Shown: positions 12,536 to 25,976, counted from the stretch's first letter. The stretch is 64,000 nucleotides of DNA from Albugo candida (GCA_040437565.1 JBDOQK010000049.1:186001-250000); one strand, 5' to 3'. Translations and numbers: made by a program. The notes: a model not told the origin generated them from the letters alone.

Positions 12536-15500
12536 TTTGCTATTGTTATCGAAATAGTAGCCTATCGATTACTATGACTGTGAGTCACAAATCCGTGATT
12601 TATGTGCTGTTACTTTACATTCTCTCGAACGTTATGTAGTCAGACCGAAGCGTTTATGCTAGGAATGTGTTTATGAGTAGTGCATGCAAACCAGATTTCT
12701 TTATATTTAGTACCGTGAACGATATCGACGAAGTATTGATGCAGCCTGATGTGACTGGTAGACCGCAACGCTTAAATGAATTAGAGTAATTGTATTTGTC
12801 ATTCCTTTCTATATATGGACAAGGCTGAGAATAGTCACATAATAGCAGTTGTAGTGTTCGTGTCTGTATCAGATGCAATAGCTTGATCTCCTACGATCCC
12901 TACTGAGTGTTTTGGCATTTTTTGTCCAGAAGTCAACTACTCTTTTAGCCCTTCTTGGCATGCGAATGAGTAGCTTGATGTTTAGACTATATAGATGACA
13001 CGTTGACCTCACTGCGATGCGAGATGGGTGCTCAGAGAGGAATTTTATCTAGTGTTGTGGATAAAAAGATCTCGACACAAAACGTTGGTAGCAGAGGATA
13101 CGAGATGAAAGCAGTATAAGAATCTTGCAGTTGATAATCGCATATGATTGAGATCGGTGCGTATGTCTGAATTGATCTCCTTACTTCGACCAAAGAATAA
13201 GAACGACGTCAAGTATTTCGTGTGCCTAAGACGTAGCATATGTACGTAGAAGATGGCACATGACGTGGGTCATTGAGCCGATAACATACAAGACAGGATG
13301 GAACCCCTTATCAAGCAACAGTGCTTACCAGATCACCACACATCAAGTAGGAGTTCATAAATGGGCTAGATAGATTACACAAAAATGAACAATGCTCTGA
13401 AAGGCTTTCATCCTAAAATGTCCTCGTAAGTGTTACCGATACGCACCTTACAGTGCTGCTAGTGTGTAAGAGAACTTCTCATAGCTCAAAGAATCGTCCA
13501 TGGTGACAAATATAGTGTACAATCGCCACGTAGAGCTGTAGAAGTCTCGCGGATGCGATGAGAGTAACAAGTGGATTCATTAAAATGGCAAGAATGAAAA
13601 CTAGCAAACCAACGGCACCTGTCAATTCGCGATATGCTACCTCGCAAGTACTCGAAGAAATGTTTTACTTTGTGTTTTGAAAGGCTTTGAGGCTCATCCA
13701 TAGGTCAAGCGCTCACGTTCGTTTTGTATCTGCGGGATGTATTGCTTTCCTGAGACTTGACGTCTCAGGAAAGATAGAACTGATGAGCTGCGGCAAGCAA
13801 ACGGTCATAACAAGAGAGATCGATGTGCCTTCGTAGCATGAACCAAAGTTGTAGGAATCTCAGTTTGAAAAAGCCAGAAAGGAGGGTATGGGGTAAGCGG
13901 CAGGATACCGTGACGAGACAACTAATGGAGGGACCGGGGCCGATCAGATGGTGGCGCTCTTTGAGAATAGTCGCAATCAAGTCTCGACTGGGCTATTCTT
14001 TTCAGGCGGATAAGAAGTAGACGAAGTATGGGTTCGTAAAGATAATGCCTAAACAAGCCCGCATCGTGCACAAGTATAAATTCCAAAAGGACGAAAGGTA
14101 TGGTCAAGTACTTTTCGGTAGGTAGCATTCCAGGACTTTAATGGATTGTTGCAACGGCATGCTTGCATGAGAGAGTCCCGGATCACATTGCGGCAGATCA
14201 TGATGCTTAATGTCATTCTCTCATTCTGCTGTATAAAGAAACTCACAAAGCTAGAGAAAGTAGCACTTCCGTGATAGTTTTCTATTTACCGCAGTTTTGT
14301 GTACGTGCGCGCCTTTTCCGATAAATTTCATGTTGCAGTAATACATGTCCCAATAGAGGATGCCAAAGTGATATATCTACTGACGTAGTCTTCCTACTTC
14401 CCAGTTCTTGTTCGGCACGAGCCATTTATTTGGTTCACTTAAATGAACGCTTCATGACACATACCCGGTTTTTGGCTGTTGNNNNNNNNNNNNNNNNNNN
14501 NNNNNNNNNNNNNNNNNNNNNNNNNNNNNNNNNNNNNNNNNNNNNNNNNNNNNNNNNNNNNNNNNNNNNNNNNNNNNNNNNCTCAGGATAATGATAGAAC
14601 TGATGAGCTGCGGCAAGCAAACGGTCATAACAAGAGAGATCGATGTGCCTTCGTAGCATGAACCAAAGTTGTAGGAATCTCAGTTTGAAAAAGCCAGAAA
14701 GGAGGGTATGGGGTAAGCGGCAGGATACCGTGACGAGACAACTAATGGAGGGACCGGGGCCGATCAGATGGTGGCGCTCTTTGAGAATAGTCGCAATCAA
14801 GTCTCGACTGGGCTATTCTTTTCAGGCGGATAAGAAGTAGACGAAGTATGGGTTCGTAAAGATAATGCCTAAACAAGCCCGCATCGTGCACAAGTATAAA
14901 TTCCAAAAGGACGAAAGGTATGGTCAAGTACTTTTCGGTAGGTAGCATTCCAGGACTTTAATGGATTGTTGCAACGGCATGCTTGCATGAGAGAGTCCCG
15001 GATCACATTGCGGCAGATCATGATGCTTAATGTCATTCTCTCATTCTGCTGTATAAAGAAACTCACAAAGCTAGAGAAAGTAGCACTTCCGTGATAGTTT
15101 TCTATTTACCGCAGTTTTGTGTACGTGCGCGCCTTTTCCGATAAATTTCATGTTGCAGTAATACATGTCCCAATAGAGGATGCCAAAGTGATATATCTAC
15201 TGACGTAGTCTTCCTACTTCCCAGTTCTTGTTCGGCACGAGCCATTTATTTGGTTCACTTAAATGAACGCTTCATGACACATACCCGGTTTTTGGCTGTT
15301 GTAGAGATTGATTTCAATCTCTGAGCAAGATTGGGAACATGCAAGATATTATGATTATGATCAATGAGTTGATACGGATTGCTTGGATTATATAACTTTG
15401 AATTCTCACCAGTGGCAACGGAAAGCGATGTGATACTTTTATAAATACTCAAAGGAGCCGTACTACCGACACTTTACGATATCCAGCTACGTAAACTTTG

Positions 15501-18500
15501 ATTTGTATGAATGGCATAGTCGCCCATCTTCAATCGATTCTATCATGAAAATCCAAGTTCCGTCGTGAACAGCGAGCACCCATTCAACGTTTTCTGCTCA
15601 ACTTTTTATCTACCTTCTACTTTTGGGGAACGTTTTTGTCTACAACTTCGTTGCGCGAGATATAATTTCATTGGATTTTTTATAATATGCTCAAAAACCT
15701 AACGAAGCAAATCTTTAGCCTATCAAGCCAATTTTGTGTGCTTTGATTACCTAGCATATTTGCCTAAAATCATCTGGCACACCTCTAATCAACAAGAAGG
15801 CTTCGCATGTACACTGTTAACACCACCCAATGATTCTGTAGCAACGTATCTCACAAGATCAAGAATATTATGCTAACATCAAAAGTGATCACAATGAATT
15901 TGAGAGCATTGAGTTCATATTAAGGTTACATCGCTTGCTTTATTAGCTTGAATTCGTGTACTTCTTCCTTTTCCAAACTCAATTATTGATACTCCGATAT
16001 GTGTCAACGTCTGTCGTTACATTCATGGGCAATGTTGATATGTTATCCTTAGGTACTCCACAGTTAATGCGAGAAATTTCTTTGCGGTCAGAACACACGC
16101 TGTTATCGAAGACCCCTACCGCATTTTCCCTGGTTGCAGTAGATGTACGGCTGGCTAATAATTTTGCTAGGAAATGCCGGTTTAAGATTTGGGAGGTGGC
16201 AGCTTGTCTATCGCTAATCGTGACCTTTAAACCTTTAATTCTATAGTGACCTGGAAGCATTCATCATTTCTCCTCTCCTTTTGGATTGGATTTATTTCGT
16301 TGTTGTTTGACTGAATCTGAAAACTTGTGTGCTTCTTCTGATTCTGTTTTCGTATTTTGCGACATGTTTACGTTCAACAACTCTTTTTTTCAACTTGAGG
16401 AAAAGAGCATTTTGCTCTCATCTCAGTTTGTTTTTCTTGAGCAATGCTATTTTGATACGCACTCTAAATGAAAAGAACGATCCGTAGGCTATGATTCGGG
16501 CGCACTTGTTTTCTTCTCGTCGAGATCTCACAGGTGAGTGTCTTCTATCGATCTCCTATTTCAGCTTCTGTACAGAATGAACGCGGCATTTGACAGAATA
16601 TGCAGGATTTTATGCTCAGCTTATTCTTGCTTCAGGTTTCTTGCAATAAAGTCGATCTATGTACTTTTCGTTACTGTCGTGCGCACACACACCATGAGTA
16701 CTGCAATCGATTGTCTTAATCAAGTGATGGAAGTTGGGACATCTCCAAATAATATGCTTACTTTAATAGTGACAACGTAAGGGCGGAGATCTACCTACGT
16801 GGTCAGTCTCAGTGCGTAATTGGGTTGTTCATCTCGCTGCATATGAATTCTATAGCTTGTTCCCTTCAAGAATTCTTACACATCAGTATCGACCCTGAAG
16901 CTCATATGATAACAATCTGCTCAATTATGTGAGTACTGACATGAACGATCTGTTGATGGACGTGATTAGACTTTCGATGATATTTTGCATCGTGATCATT
17001 GCATGTAAACACTGATACACATCATTGCCCCCTGTCTTGATAAGAAGTACATATTCTGACTTTCTTCACCAACCAGGACGGGTGCGTTTGGATTATGCTG
17101 TGATGCTTCTATCCATCAATCCATTGATTCTACAGCATCCATTTAGTCCCCATCTATCCATATGATACAACGATCCGAAAGTGATTTTTTTGCAACGAGT
17201 ACGTCGCGTTGCGCGGCGTATCATTTGTTAAACAACTGATTGTGGTCATTCATTGTATCAACTTCCATTTACTCAGTCCCATATTTATCCCTACCAGTCT
17301 TGATGCGTGAAGCCCTATTAGTTGATTTCGTCAATCCACGCCTTTATGTTATTTGGCCCTCGGGTGCTGCTTACAAAGACTCGGACGATGTATTTATTGC
17401 ACATGCTTATTATCGGGCAGTCTCGTCAAATGCCCCCTATTTTCGCGATTGTGAGAAACTACTGTTGGCTGTTTCGATCTCATGCATCTGCTCTTGATGC
17501 CATTTCCTATCATCTCTTGAATTATGACTGAAGATACCCGGACATACGGACCGTGCCATTTGAAAAGCTGAGAAAGTTTTTATCTGGGTCCAATCTTATT
17601 TTGTTGATCTATATTATCAGAAATCCAGGATTGGCATACTGGATCTCACTTTCCAAATGCGTGCCATCCTGTCCCTGAATGTCTCACTCACATAACGACA
17701 TGTTGATTTTGAGTGCTTATAATTTCTTTTGTCCACGAGAAATCCCTTTCTTATGGCTTGGTGATGCTGCGTCAAATAGCTTCATTCAACCAAGCCCCCA
17801 TTTCTGCCGTGATGTAGCACTGAATGAAATACTTGGTGGCTCAATTCTGACAATAGCTATGCCTTTTCGCTGAGATATCGTCCTGTGCAGATGAGTTTGA
17901 CTACTTCGCTTTCGCTTGCCTGGCATACAATACTTACCCCAAGAAGATATTTTCCATTGATTTGAATATTTAGCGATCAATGCTCCGCTAATAATTCTTT
18001 TCCGTCGAATGCTAGATTATCTATGTTACAATTCTTGGCGTCAAGTGGTAGATCCATTTAGCTTGTCGAGTGCACTGTCTGCATGGCATGTGCAAGTTCA
18101 TCGATGTTTTATCAAATTCCTGTTCCGGGACGATATTTGCAATCTCTGTTCTGAGTTTGTTGTCTTGATGTGCGGCGTGGAATGGATGCGATAAAATTTT
18201 CAACTCCTTGTAAATTGCTCGAATACCGGTGCGGGCACAAGCCTAGCAAAATTCCTCCAATCCTCGGCTGTGTTGACACAAACTGAGATCTGGGAATATT
18301 TTTGGATCTCAGCAATGCTTTGTGAGCCTCTCTCGATCAGGAATAGTTTTCGTCAAAGCATTATTTGTGTGATACACACTGTATGTGGTGAGCAGAACGA
18401 TGAGAGCTTGACAGAACTTCATAGATGTATTGAATGGACTTTGAATGGGTGAGCCAATGGGGAGCTCATTCAGAGTGATGATATCGCTCAGTTTACAAAT

Positions 18501-20906
18501 GGTTTCACGCTAATATAACTTACTCTCAATTTATACAGAAGTTCTTTATCAATCTCTTCTTCTTGCCGGACGAATTGTTTGCCATCACCCACATTTGCCA
18601 TCTGGATAATGACCTTTATCTGCCTTCTAAACTCCATGCTTGATACTTTGCGCATCTATCTCTACGTCGTCATCGCCCTTCCTGTTCATCGAAATCGTGC
18701 TCCGTGTAATTAATCCTTCCAGAGAAATATTCACAGGGTTGTTCTACTTGTAGATTTGCAAAATTGATAGAAACACCATCTAAACGGTCCCTGGATCGCC
18801 AGTTAGCGTGAGGGAAGTATTACCCCATTACTGTTTCTTGAACTTCGGTGTCCAGCCCACACGCAGTGAGAGCATCTCGTAGGCTGGAAAAGCAAGTTAA
18901 CTGGACAGTCAGAAACTTAATCGATTTTATAGTATTGATCAAATCAGAAACTTTATGGGCCATTTAGCAAAGGAGTGATCTAGTTTGCATGAGAGATGCC
19001 ATAGTGCCTTACAAATACATTATAAGGCACTGAATGCCACAATATTGAATTGGTAAAGTTTACATGATACCATGTTGATGTGGAGCACAGCAATTGTAGT
19101 GAAAGCTGTTCTGCATGGCCTACCTTTCGGATCACATGACTATAGCTTATTGTGTGACAACTTCCAGCACTAAGACACTATCCGTGTGTCTTACATTCGA
19201 AAAATACAATCAGAAAGAATGATGACTATCATCGTACCGTCCAGAATCCTGTTTGGAGAAGATGAAAAAAAGGGGACATTGAGACACCTATAAATGCCAA
19301 AATCGGTGTGTGCATCAGATACAGCTTCTCATGTCTCGTATAAAGTCCGCAATATGAAATATAGTTCGAATAGATGGGTCCTTCACTTGAAGACATTTAA
19401 ATATGGTAGCATGAGCAGATTCACCGATCGGAGCACAAAAATGGCTCATTTGGGCGTTATTCCAGGAGTCATGAAAACTTGGGACATTTTTTAAGAATGT
19501 AGCGAGATACTGACTTCAATTGCTGAGATGACTCTACATCAATGGTCTCCTCTGGAATCCAAGTCTTGGTTGTCGACAAGCTCATACATGTCCTCATCTA
19601 TCTATGTGCAGGTGTGCCCAACTTCACGTGAATCGACCTAGTGATGGATGACCACGCTGGCTCAACCCGCTCCATAACAATACTTACACATTCAAAAATA
19701 GGTTCATTCGTTTCTCCTTTACCTCTCACTAATTGCTGGAACTCGCTGTAGCATTTTGTCCAAGCATTACATGGCAATCTAGGCTCAAAAAAACTAATTA
19801 ATTTCATACCTTGAAGGCGTAAAATGTTTTGTCTAGGTCAATCTGAGGCTTTGATTCGTCGTTGGACATTAACGACAAGAAGCCCGTATTTTCTCGTTCA
19901 TGTGTCGCTTAAAAAGAGCTAAGACTCTATTTTCGAGCTTGTGTTGTGTAAAATCTAGCTTTTTCTGTGACAATCGAGGTATGATGCCATCTATTTATTG
20001 CATTACGGAAGTATATGTTCTGAGCAGTTTTATGATGGACTTTAGAGAGCTGCTTTGCCAGGAGCACGTTGAGCTTATTTGGGATTGTTGCTTTAGTGGT
20101 CGTCTGGAGCAAAACACAAGACATCATTTCGCTATTTCGTAGAGAATAATTATACGCTAATCACATCAACCATGCCACGATATAGAGAGCCGCATCGCGA
20201 GTAGAAAGCGTTAAACACACTCACATGCGACTTGAAGAATAGCTTTACATGAATTACAAGATATAATGTCACTTCGACTGCTTACTAGAGAGTATGTCTT
20301 ACCCAACTAGAACAGATTATTTCTGGTGGACATTCATTCTTTGTCCGAGCGCATCAATTCCATTGACTCATGCGATACGCACAGCGAAGGAATTATTGAG
20401 ATAATATCAAGTCAAATGCTATACGACACACGCTGAAGTATTCAGGCAAGCCTACCAGTCCGCGGGCTGATGATATCTCGAGCTAATTACCCGACTAGAG
20501 CAATCACAAGATATCTCTCAGCACCAAGTTTATAAAGGTAGTCAGCATTTGACATGATAACTATCACCACAGCTAAAACGCAGCTCTCCACCGCTGTAAC
20601 TAATTCGAAATCACGTAGATATCTAAGAAATCCAACATTACCCCGCTGTGCTAAAGATACGACTGTTTTCTTGAGTTTCCATGAATGACAAGTAGATTTC
20701 GTTATTTCTCTCGTGCTTTCCATTGATTCTCAATCAATTTGGTGGCATTTAGTGATGCACCCTTTAAGGTTGGTAACATGTCCCCTCTTTGTATGCCTAG
20801 AAACCTCTAAAATCACAAAACATATCAGAATTAGGTACGATACCTTGGTAAGTACAAGTACACAGCTGGAAAGCATTCACTCTACTACCAATAAGTAAGG
20901 CAGCCA
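12536..20906. other. About 8.4 kb without a recognisable gene
   Basis: No ORF here shows a known domain. The longest frames are near-random lengths (60-96 codons). A minus-strand pair around 15979-16364 (starting MSQNTKTESEEAHKF and then MLPGHYRIKG) has protein-like composition but two stops between them and no family. An inverted repeat, cctgagac-ttgac-gtctcagg, lies at 13749-13770 just at the left edge of the sequence duplicated around the gap at 14482. The region is best described as non-coding or long-decayed repeat DNA. Confidence 0.5.
13773..15301. repeat. Contig-end overlap around a 100-N gap (709 bp)
   Basis: Bases 13773-14481 are repeated as 14593-15301 with no difference noticed, separated by 100 N (14482-14581) and 11 divergent bases. 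The left copy ends exactly at the gap. This is what unmerged overlapping contig ends produce, so a single copy in the real genome is likely. Confidence 0.85.
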
Positions 20907-22272
20907 ATGTGGACACGATCGAAAGCACGTAAAGCAAATCAGCCTGTGTTCATCGACAATCACTGGAACGATAAGTATATACAAACAAAAGACGAGCAGA
21001 TTGCATTGCTTCAATCAAATAACGTGCTACAAGACTGGAATGACGACGTCGATGACGATGCATCCTGTGACTCCGATTCTGATTCTGAAGGAAACTGTGC
21101 ACATACCAGCCCACAGCAAGTTAAATTTTCCAAACCATCTTCTTCATTGAAGAAAAATAAACGCGTCATGAAACGTATGACGAACGAGTTGAAGGCCTGC
21201 ATTAGTTACTGGTCGTGGAATATGATGGTAGTGACAGTGATTCCTTTCTTCTGTCATTACATCATACAACATCACATGCGCAAAGACAAAAGGTAGGACA
21301 TAGGAAGAGCTCTGACCAATATGTACTCAATTTCTTTTGTGTAGACATGTCTGGCCTTTCAACAATTGTACACTCATTGGCACGATGTGCACTTTACTAT
21401 CAAACGTATCTATCATCATTTCATTGGTGCTTGTTACATGCCATGTATTCTGCTTAGTACCCGAGCTTTTCTCAAAACATTTATTCATCTCATACAAAAG
21501 TCTCTCTGAAGTGACAAGAATGGCAAAAATGCAGGATGTACATTACTACTCGAAGTGTATCCAGTCCTTTTTTTTGAATCAAAGTCTTCCAAGAACTCTT
21601 CAAGATGTCGTCAACGGAAGCGCCTCATACTCATCGGAGCAAATGATTCTCGTCTCCCAATGCTTAATTCTCCTCTCGGGCGCGCTTATCATATTGATGT
21701 CATACCATAAACTGATTCGAGGACTCGCAGCGCTCATTGTATTAATATGGATTGTCATCACCACGTACGACAGCCACGTCCATAAAATTCATACCTCAGC
21801 GATCATCCACGCTATTGACCCAGTCGTTGCATTCAAAAACGAAGCCATCATAGTACGTGTACACCATTTCAATAAGTAAAGCACACGCTTGACTCGCTTA
21901 TGTGTTTATTAGATCGACATAGATGGAAACAATCTAGAAGAAAAAGGCTTAATCCATTGGTTGCCTTACTGGAACCCTCACGAGAATGAGCTTGAGACGG
22001 ATAGCTCTCCACTGACAAGCATTTTGGCAGATGGAAGTGTTCTTGTTACATTCAACTCCGTGAACGAGTATTTTCCGTGTTACCAATCTGCCACAATGGC
22101 TAATAGAAGAGAACAATTGGCAGAAAGAGAACCTCCGAATAACGGAACTTCTCAATCCGTTTGCTTTGAGCTTCTTCGCGTCCGTGTGAAAGATATACGC
22201 AGTATCCCGGGATGGTCGCTGGATGACAAGCGCGCCTCAATTATATCAGCGGCTACGGATGGTCTTGAATGA
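20907..22272 (+). CDS. Multi-pass membrane protein, unknown family
   Basis: Three exons, 20907-21292, 21345-21852 and 21913-22272, with GT-AG introns of 52 and 60 nt and exact phase, give 417 residues. The N-terminus is cytosolic-looking, with an acidic serine run (DDDASCDSDSDSEG) and a basic patch (SSLKKNKRVMKR). A first hydrophobic segment (MMVVTVIPFFCHYII) follows at about residues 107-122, then a long one after the first junction (about 136-170) and a hairpin at about 216-258 (LILLSGALIILM and LAALIVLIWIVITTY). The C-terminal 120 residues are soluble, starting IDIDGNNLEEKGLIHWLPYW. No family was recognised. It leads a run of three same-strand genes, 126 bp before the next start. Confidence 0.75.
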
Positions 22273-22398
22273 AATAGAAAATCATTTAGGGGTACTTTTG
22301 AAAGGTTTCCTACCGAGGCTACTTGCTGAAGGAAATATTACGTCGAATATAGAATCAGATATAAGCTGAGAATAGTTAGATCCAAGTAGTGGAGAATA

Positions 22399-23136
22399 AT
22401 GAGCTTTAATGTCGGTTTGCACGAATCTCAGACTCCGTTATTAGTATCGCCGTACGAGAATTTCATATTCACATTGTCAATGGATACGTTTACGGTACAA
22501 AGCGGAAAGTAAAGAATCTAAACGACATAACCAAAAGAAATGAGATAAAGTTCACTTGCTTGTATATCGTAGCGGTTATCCCGGTCAAGGAGGATGCTTT
22601 TATGGGAAAAAAGGTCGATGTTTTGTATCGCAATACCGCATTGTTTATGTAGCAAAGCAGAATCGAGCGGGAGATAATGCACACAAGTCCTGTTCCATTC
22701 CATTTTATGCCATTAAAGAATGGAAGTTTCATGCTGACTACTTTGGTAAGACACGCAGCTCGAAACCGCGCGTACAGCATAATGTTTGACAATTTGCAAG
22801 GGAAAAAGACGTGGCGGGGGCACGTGAATCCAATACAGGGAGGAGGTCTACTTGGAATAGGTTTTTTTCAGCTCCGTTTCGCGGTAAGATACGGTGCTCT
22901 TCGAACTATCTCTGTGCTAGATGCTTTTAATTGAATCGCAGTCACATGGCTTTGAAGAGTTCCAGCGTCATCTCGAGCCGCTTCTTGAACAATCACGCGA
23001 GCTATATGAAAAAATAGCAGCGATGCAAACGCCATCCATTCTTATGGTTCCAGCTGCAAGATCGGAGAATACGCACCATTGCCAAGCGTATTTTTCATCC
23101 AAAGAACCTTTTACAATTTATAAAATGGTCGAATGA
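22399..23136 (+). CDS. WBP2-like GRAM-domain protein
   Basis: Four exons, 22399-22508, 22573-22745, 22801-22883 and 22921-23136, joined by GT-AG introns of 64, 55 and 37 nt, give 193 residues in one frame. The fold is a WW-domain-binding-protein-2-type GRAM/PH-like domain: YENFIFTLSMDTFTV, then GKKGRCFVSQYRIVYVAK, then IPFYAIKEWKF, then GHVNPIQGGGLLG. These line up with the beta-strand order of WBP2 (KKGTVYLTPYRVIF and GTVKAEAGGGW). The C-terminus is a short helical region (FEEFQRHLEPLLEQSRELYEK). It lacks the long proline-rich PPxY tail that gives animal WBP2 its WW-domain binding, so only the GRAM module is shared. Membrane or phosphoinositide association is possible from the fold; the cellular role is unknown. 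The next gene starts 65 bp after its stop. Confidence 0.75.
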
Positions 23137-23201
23137 AGTAATTCATAGAAAATTCTCGAAGTACTTCGATAATCGCTTGACAGCGTTTAGTTCTTGATTT
23201 G

Positions 23202-24473
23202 ATGATGTTTGATAACAACGGCCTACCATTTACACGACACTCTGACGTACTGAATGCGGATCCCGTAGAGAAGGAAGATGTCGTTAAATTAGTTGAGGAA
23301 ATTAAACGGCGTGGAAATGCTGCCTTCCAGCAGAAATCTTTACCTGAAGCCGATGTTTTGTATTCCAAAGGAATACAATGTGATCCCGAGAACTTCTCCA
23401 ACAACATACACATTCTTTACGCGAATCGGTCTGCAGCAAAGCTAGAAATGGGTAAAGTAGAAGACGCGCTGAGTGACGCGGAAAGCAGTATCAAATTTGA
23501 GCCGAAATACACCAAAGGATATTTTCGAAAGGCACAGTCACTCGTAAAACTATGTCGATACCAAGAAGCGTTAGATGCCGCTGACATTGCGAGGAATTTA
23601 GAACCAGACAACAAGTCGGTTTGCGCTCTGCTGAAGCAGATTAGTGACTCAAAAATGAAAGATGCAACCAAGCCGATGAATGGAACAACATCAAAAGAGC
23701 AAAGAAAGAGTCAAGTAACAAGAACACAATCGGTCAAGCAACCGAAAACTCAACCACAAGCGCAACCAAATACAGGACCCCTCGCAGAAGCCGATGAAAG
23801 CTTAGGTGGAAGTGTTAGAGGCTATAAGAAACTTGCTGATGGAAGAGTGACGACATTTTTCCACAACGAACTTGATGAGCAGACTAAACAATTGATTGGA
23901 GATATTGCTCCAAAACCTGTTAACGATCCAAATGCTGTACAGGTATCCACACGTTCGTTATCAAGTTTTTTCGTTGTCTTATTCGCGATGTTTCTTTTAT
24001 AGATCAAAAGCGTTGAAGGAGCATCTGCATGGAATCAGGGCAACACTTTCGAAGAGAGAAACATGACAGCATGGGCAAAAGAGCGGATTGAATCGCTGTT
24101 CCGAGATCTATCTGTTCCATTCGATGAAGCTCGTTTAAAGGGTCAGCTGAGTGTTGAGAGCATAATGGATCTGAATGGGGATGCATCGGTCGCATTCTTA
24201 CGGGGATCAAAACGATACATTTATGAATTCTCATTTCGACTCAAGTGCAATCTTTCCATCCAGGGTACGGATCAGAAAACAGAAGGCTATCTACAGTTCC
24301 TGGATTTCAGTTCCGATAATTGTGACAATGAGGTCGAAGTGAATGTTTCTTCCCGATACCAGACGGAGTCCGGAAAAGCTTTGCATGCTTCACTTACGTC
24401 CCCTAGCAGTCCCCTTCGTCAGGAGATAGTGAAGCGACTCGATATGTTCGTGAGAGAATTTTCGACATTTTGA
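23202..24473 (+). CDS. TPR-Aha1 fusion, predicted Hsp90/Hsp70 co-chaperone
   Basis: Two exons, 23202-23942 and 24003-24473, with a 60-nt GT-AG intron, give 403 residues. Residues about 30-137 form three TPR repeats and a capping helix. The residues known to form the carboxylate clamp for the EEVD tails of Hsp90 and Hsp70 are all visible: K35 and N39 (IKRRGNAAF), N75 (YANRSAAK), K105 and R109 (KGYFRKAQ). A low-complexity Q/T/K linker follows, then a conserved-looking GYKKLADGRVTTFF segment (about 207-240). The second exon is an Aha1 N-terminal-like domain: SAWNQGNTFEERN, WAKERIESLF, and the beta strands to the end. Aha1 normally binds the Hsp90 middle domain and stimulates its ATPase. The canonical NWHWEE core is altered to NTFEE. 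The ATG at 23202 is the first in frame. Confidence 0.88.
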
Positions 24474-25976
24474 TACTTAGCGGGGAGGAATTGTGATGTT
24501 TTAGTCACCTTTGCGATTAGAAATACAAAATTCTTCGGCGTCTATTTCTGCTGCTTTTCGCGACTCCAGCGTCCACATGTATCCCTTATTGATGTGTTAG
24601 AGCTCTATTCGCTTGTGTAATCAAATATGATTGCTGATAGCGGGTTGAATGCATGTATATAATAGTTTGTCAGCTTCGTAAGACTCCACACGATCTGTAT
24701 GAGAGCACATTACCATACGAAAAATAACTATGCAGCGCGCACTGTGCTTTGTCATTGTCAGAAAGATGCACCGAGTCAGTATTGCACTCATAAGTTGCCA
24801 ATTACAGAGTGAGATGCTACTTTATAATTCATTGAAACGGGGAGCGCAAGAAAACATTGGCGTCGAATAAGGACCGCATGAGCATTGATACACAAGAAAG
24901 ATTACATTTTCAGTATCACTGTAGTTGATGCATCTCTGTAAATGTCAGCCTTGACAATCTAGGAAAGTGCAATGTAGCGTAAGAAGAGTCGGGCTGAATT
25001 AGAGCTTCAGCGAGGATCCTTGTGAAATTTACAAGGCAAGAGCATTTTGGTGTCGAATTCGATTGAACATGAAATGAGATAAATCCCGATATTGAGACAG
25101 TTGGATGATGCGTTGACATAGAACAGGAAACGCTGAAGGCAGGGAAATCTCGTCATTCACGTACTCGGTGTGGATTGAATGAAGCCATTTCAACAGGTAG
25201 ATTCTGATGTTTATAGATACATCTCAAAAACAACATGAGCAGTTATCCATAATCTCTCCCCCACCCTGCTGCTCATGATTTATTCATCAACAAGCCCCAA
25301 GACGACAAAAGAAGTAAGAATTGTACATGGCCGAGTATATCGTAGGCGAGAATTACAGAGAATTCACAGCAATGTATTTAGTCGGGTATACTGAATACGC
25401 TGTCTGGTACTGGAACAAAGTGAAATGTATATTAAACAGGAGATATGGCCCCAGTCGACTCCGTTTATAAACAATTACGGTAACTCTGTAGCTATCATGG
25501 AGGAGGCGGTTTTGAGAACACATTGCACCAAAAAATAAACTGATACAAAGATTATTTATATCTCAATGCTATGCCAACATTAGTGGCAGCTTGTGACCTA
25601 CGCTAATTACAAAAGTGCAACTGCTGCCACGAAAATGTGCTTGATCTCTTCCTACCGTTTGGATCCTTTGGGTATAGCAACGCAGGAATAAATAAGCACG
25701 TATCTGCTACAATTAGTAGCAAGCTTGATCCTACCCGTTATCCACATTGTACGACGTTTGATCGATACCACGGAATATCGCTTCAGCAACGGAGCGTTAG
25801 AAAATTCAATCACGCACATATTCGTATCTTGCCCGAGACTTGTCTAATTGCCACTGTCTACGACTGCTATCTCAAACCTAATCCGCCATCGCATCGAATT
25901 GCTTGTCGTCCGCAACCTCGAGTAGCTGCGGGTTCGTTCCAAGATGCGGAACCTGTTGTTTATCCGCAGTAGTATT
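24474..25976. other. Spacer between convergent gene clusters
   Basis: The plus-strand cluster and the minus-strand VPS35L gene converge here. No supported gene. A 111-codon frame at 25637-25972 opens with GTG, not ATG, and shows no domain. The spacer presumably holds the 3' UTRs of both flanking genes. Confidence 0.45.

Noticed and set aside
13749-13770. Hairpin cctgagac-ttgac-gtctcagg as a terminator
   Set aside because: The perfect 8-bp inverted repeat is real, but there is no gene end nearby, it lies at the edge of an assembly overlap, and such terminators are not expected in eukaryotic nuclear DNA.
16286-17531. Series of 60-85 codon plus-strand frames
   Set aside because: Lengths and composition are near random for A+T-rich DNA; no domain or splice structure joins them.
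25637-25972. 111-codon plus-strand ORF
   Set aside because: It starts at GTG, has no domain and lies in the 3' spacer of two genes; likely chance.
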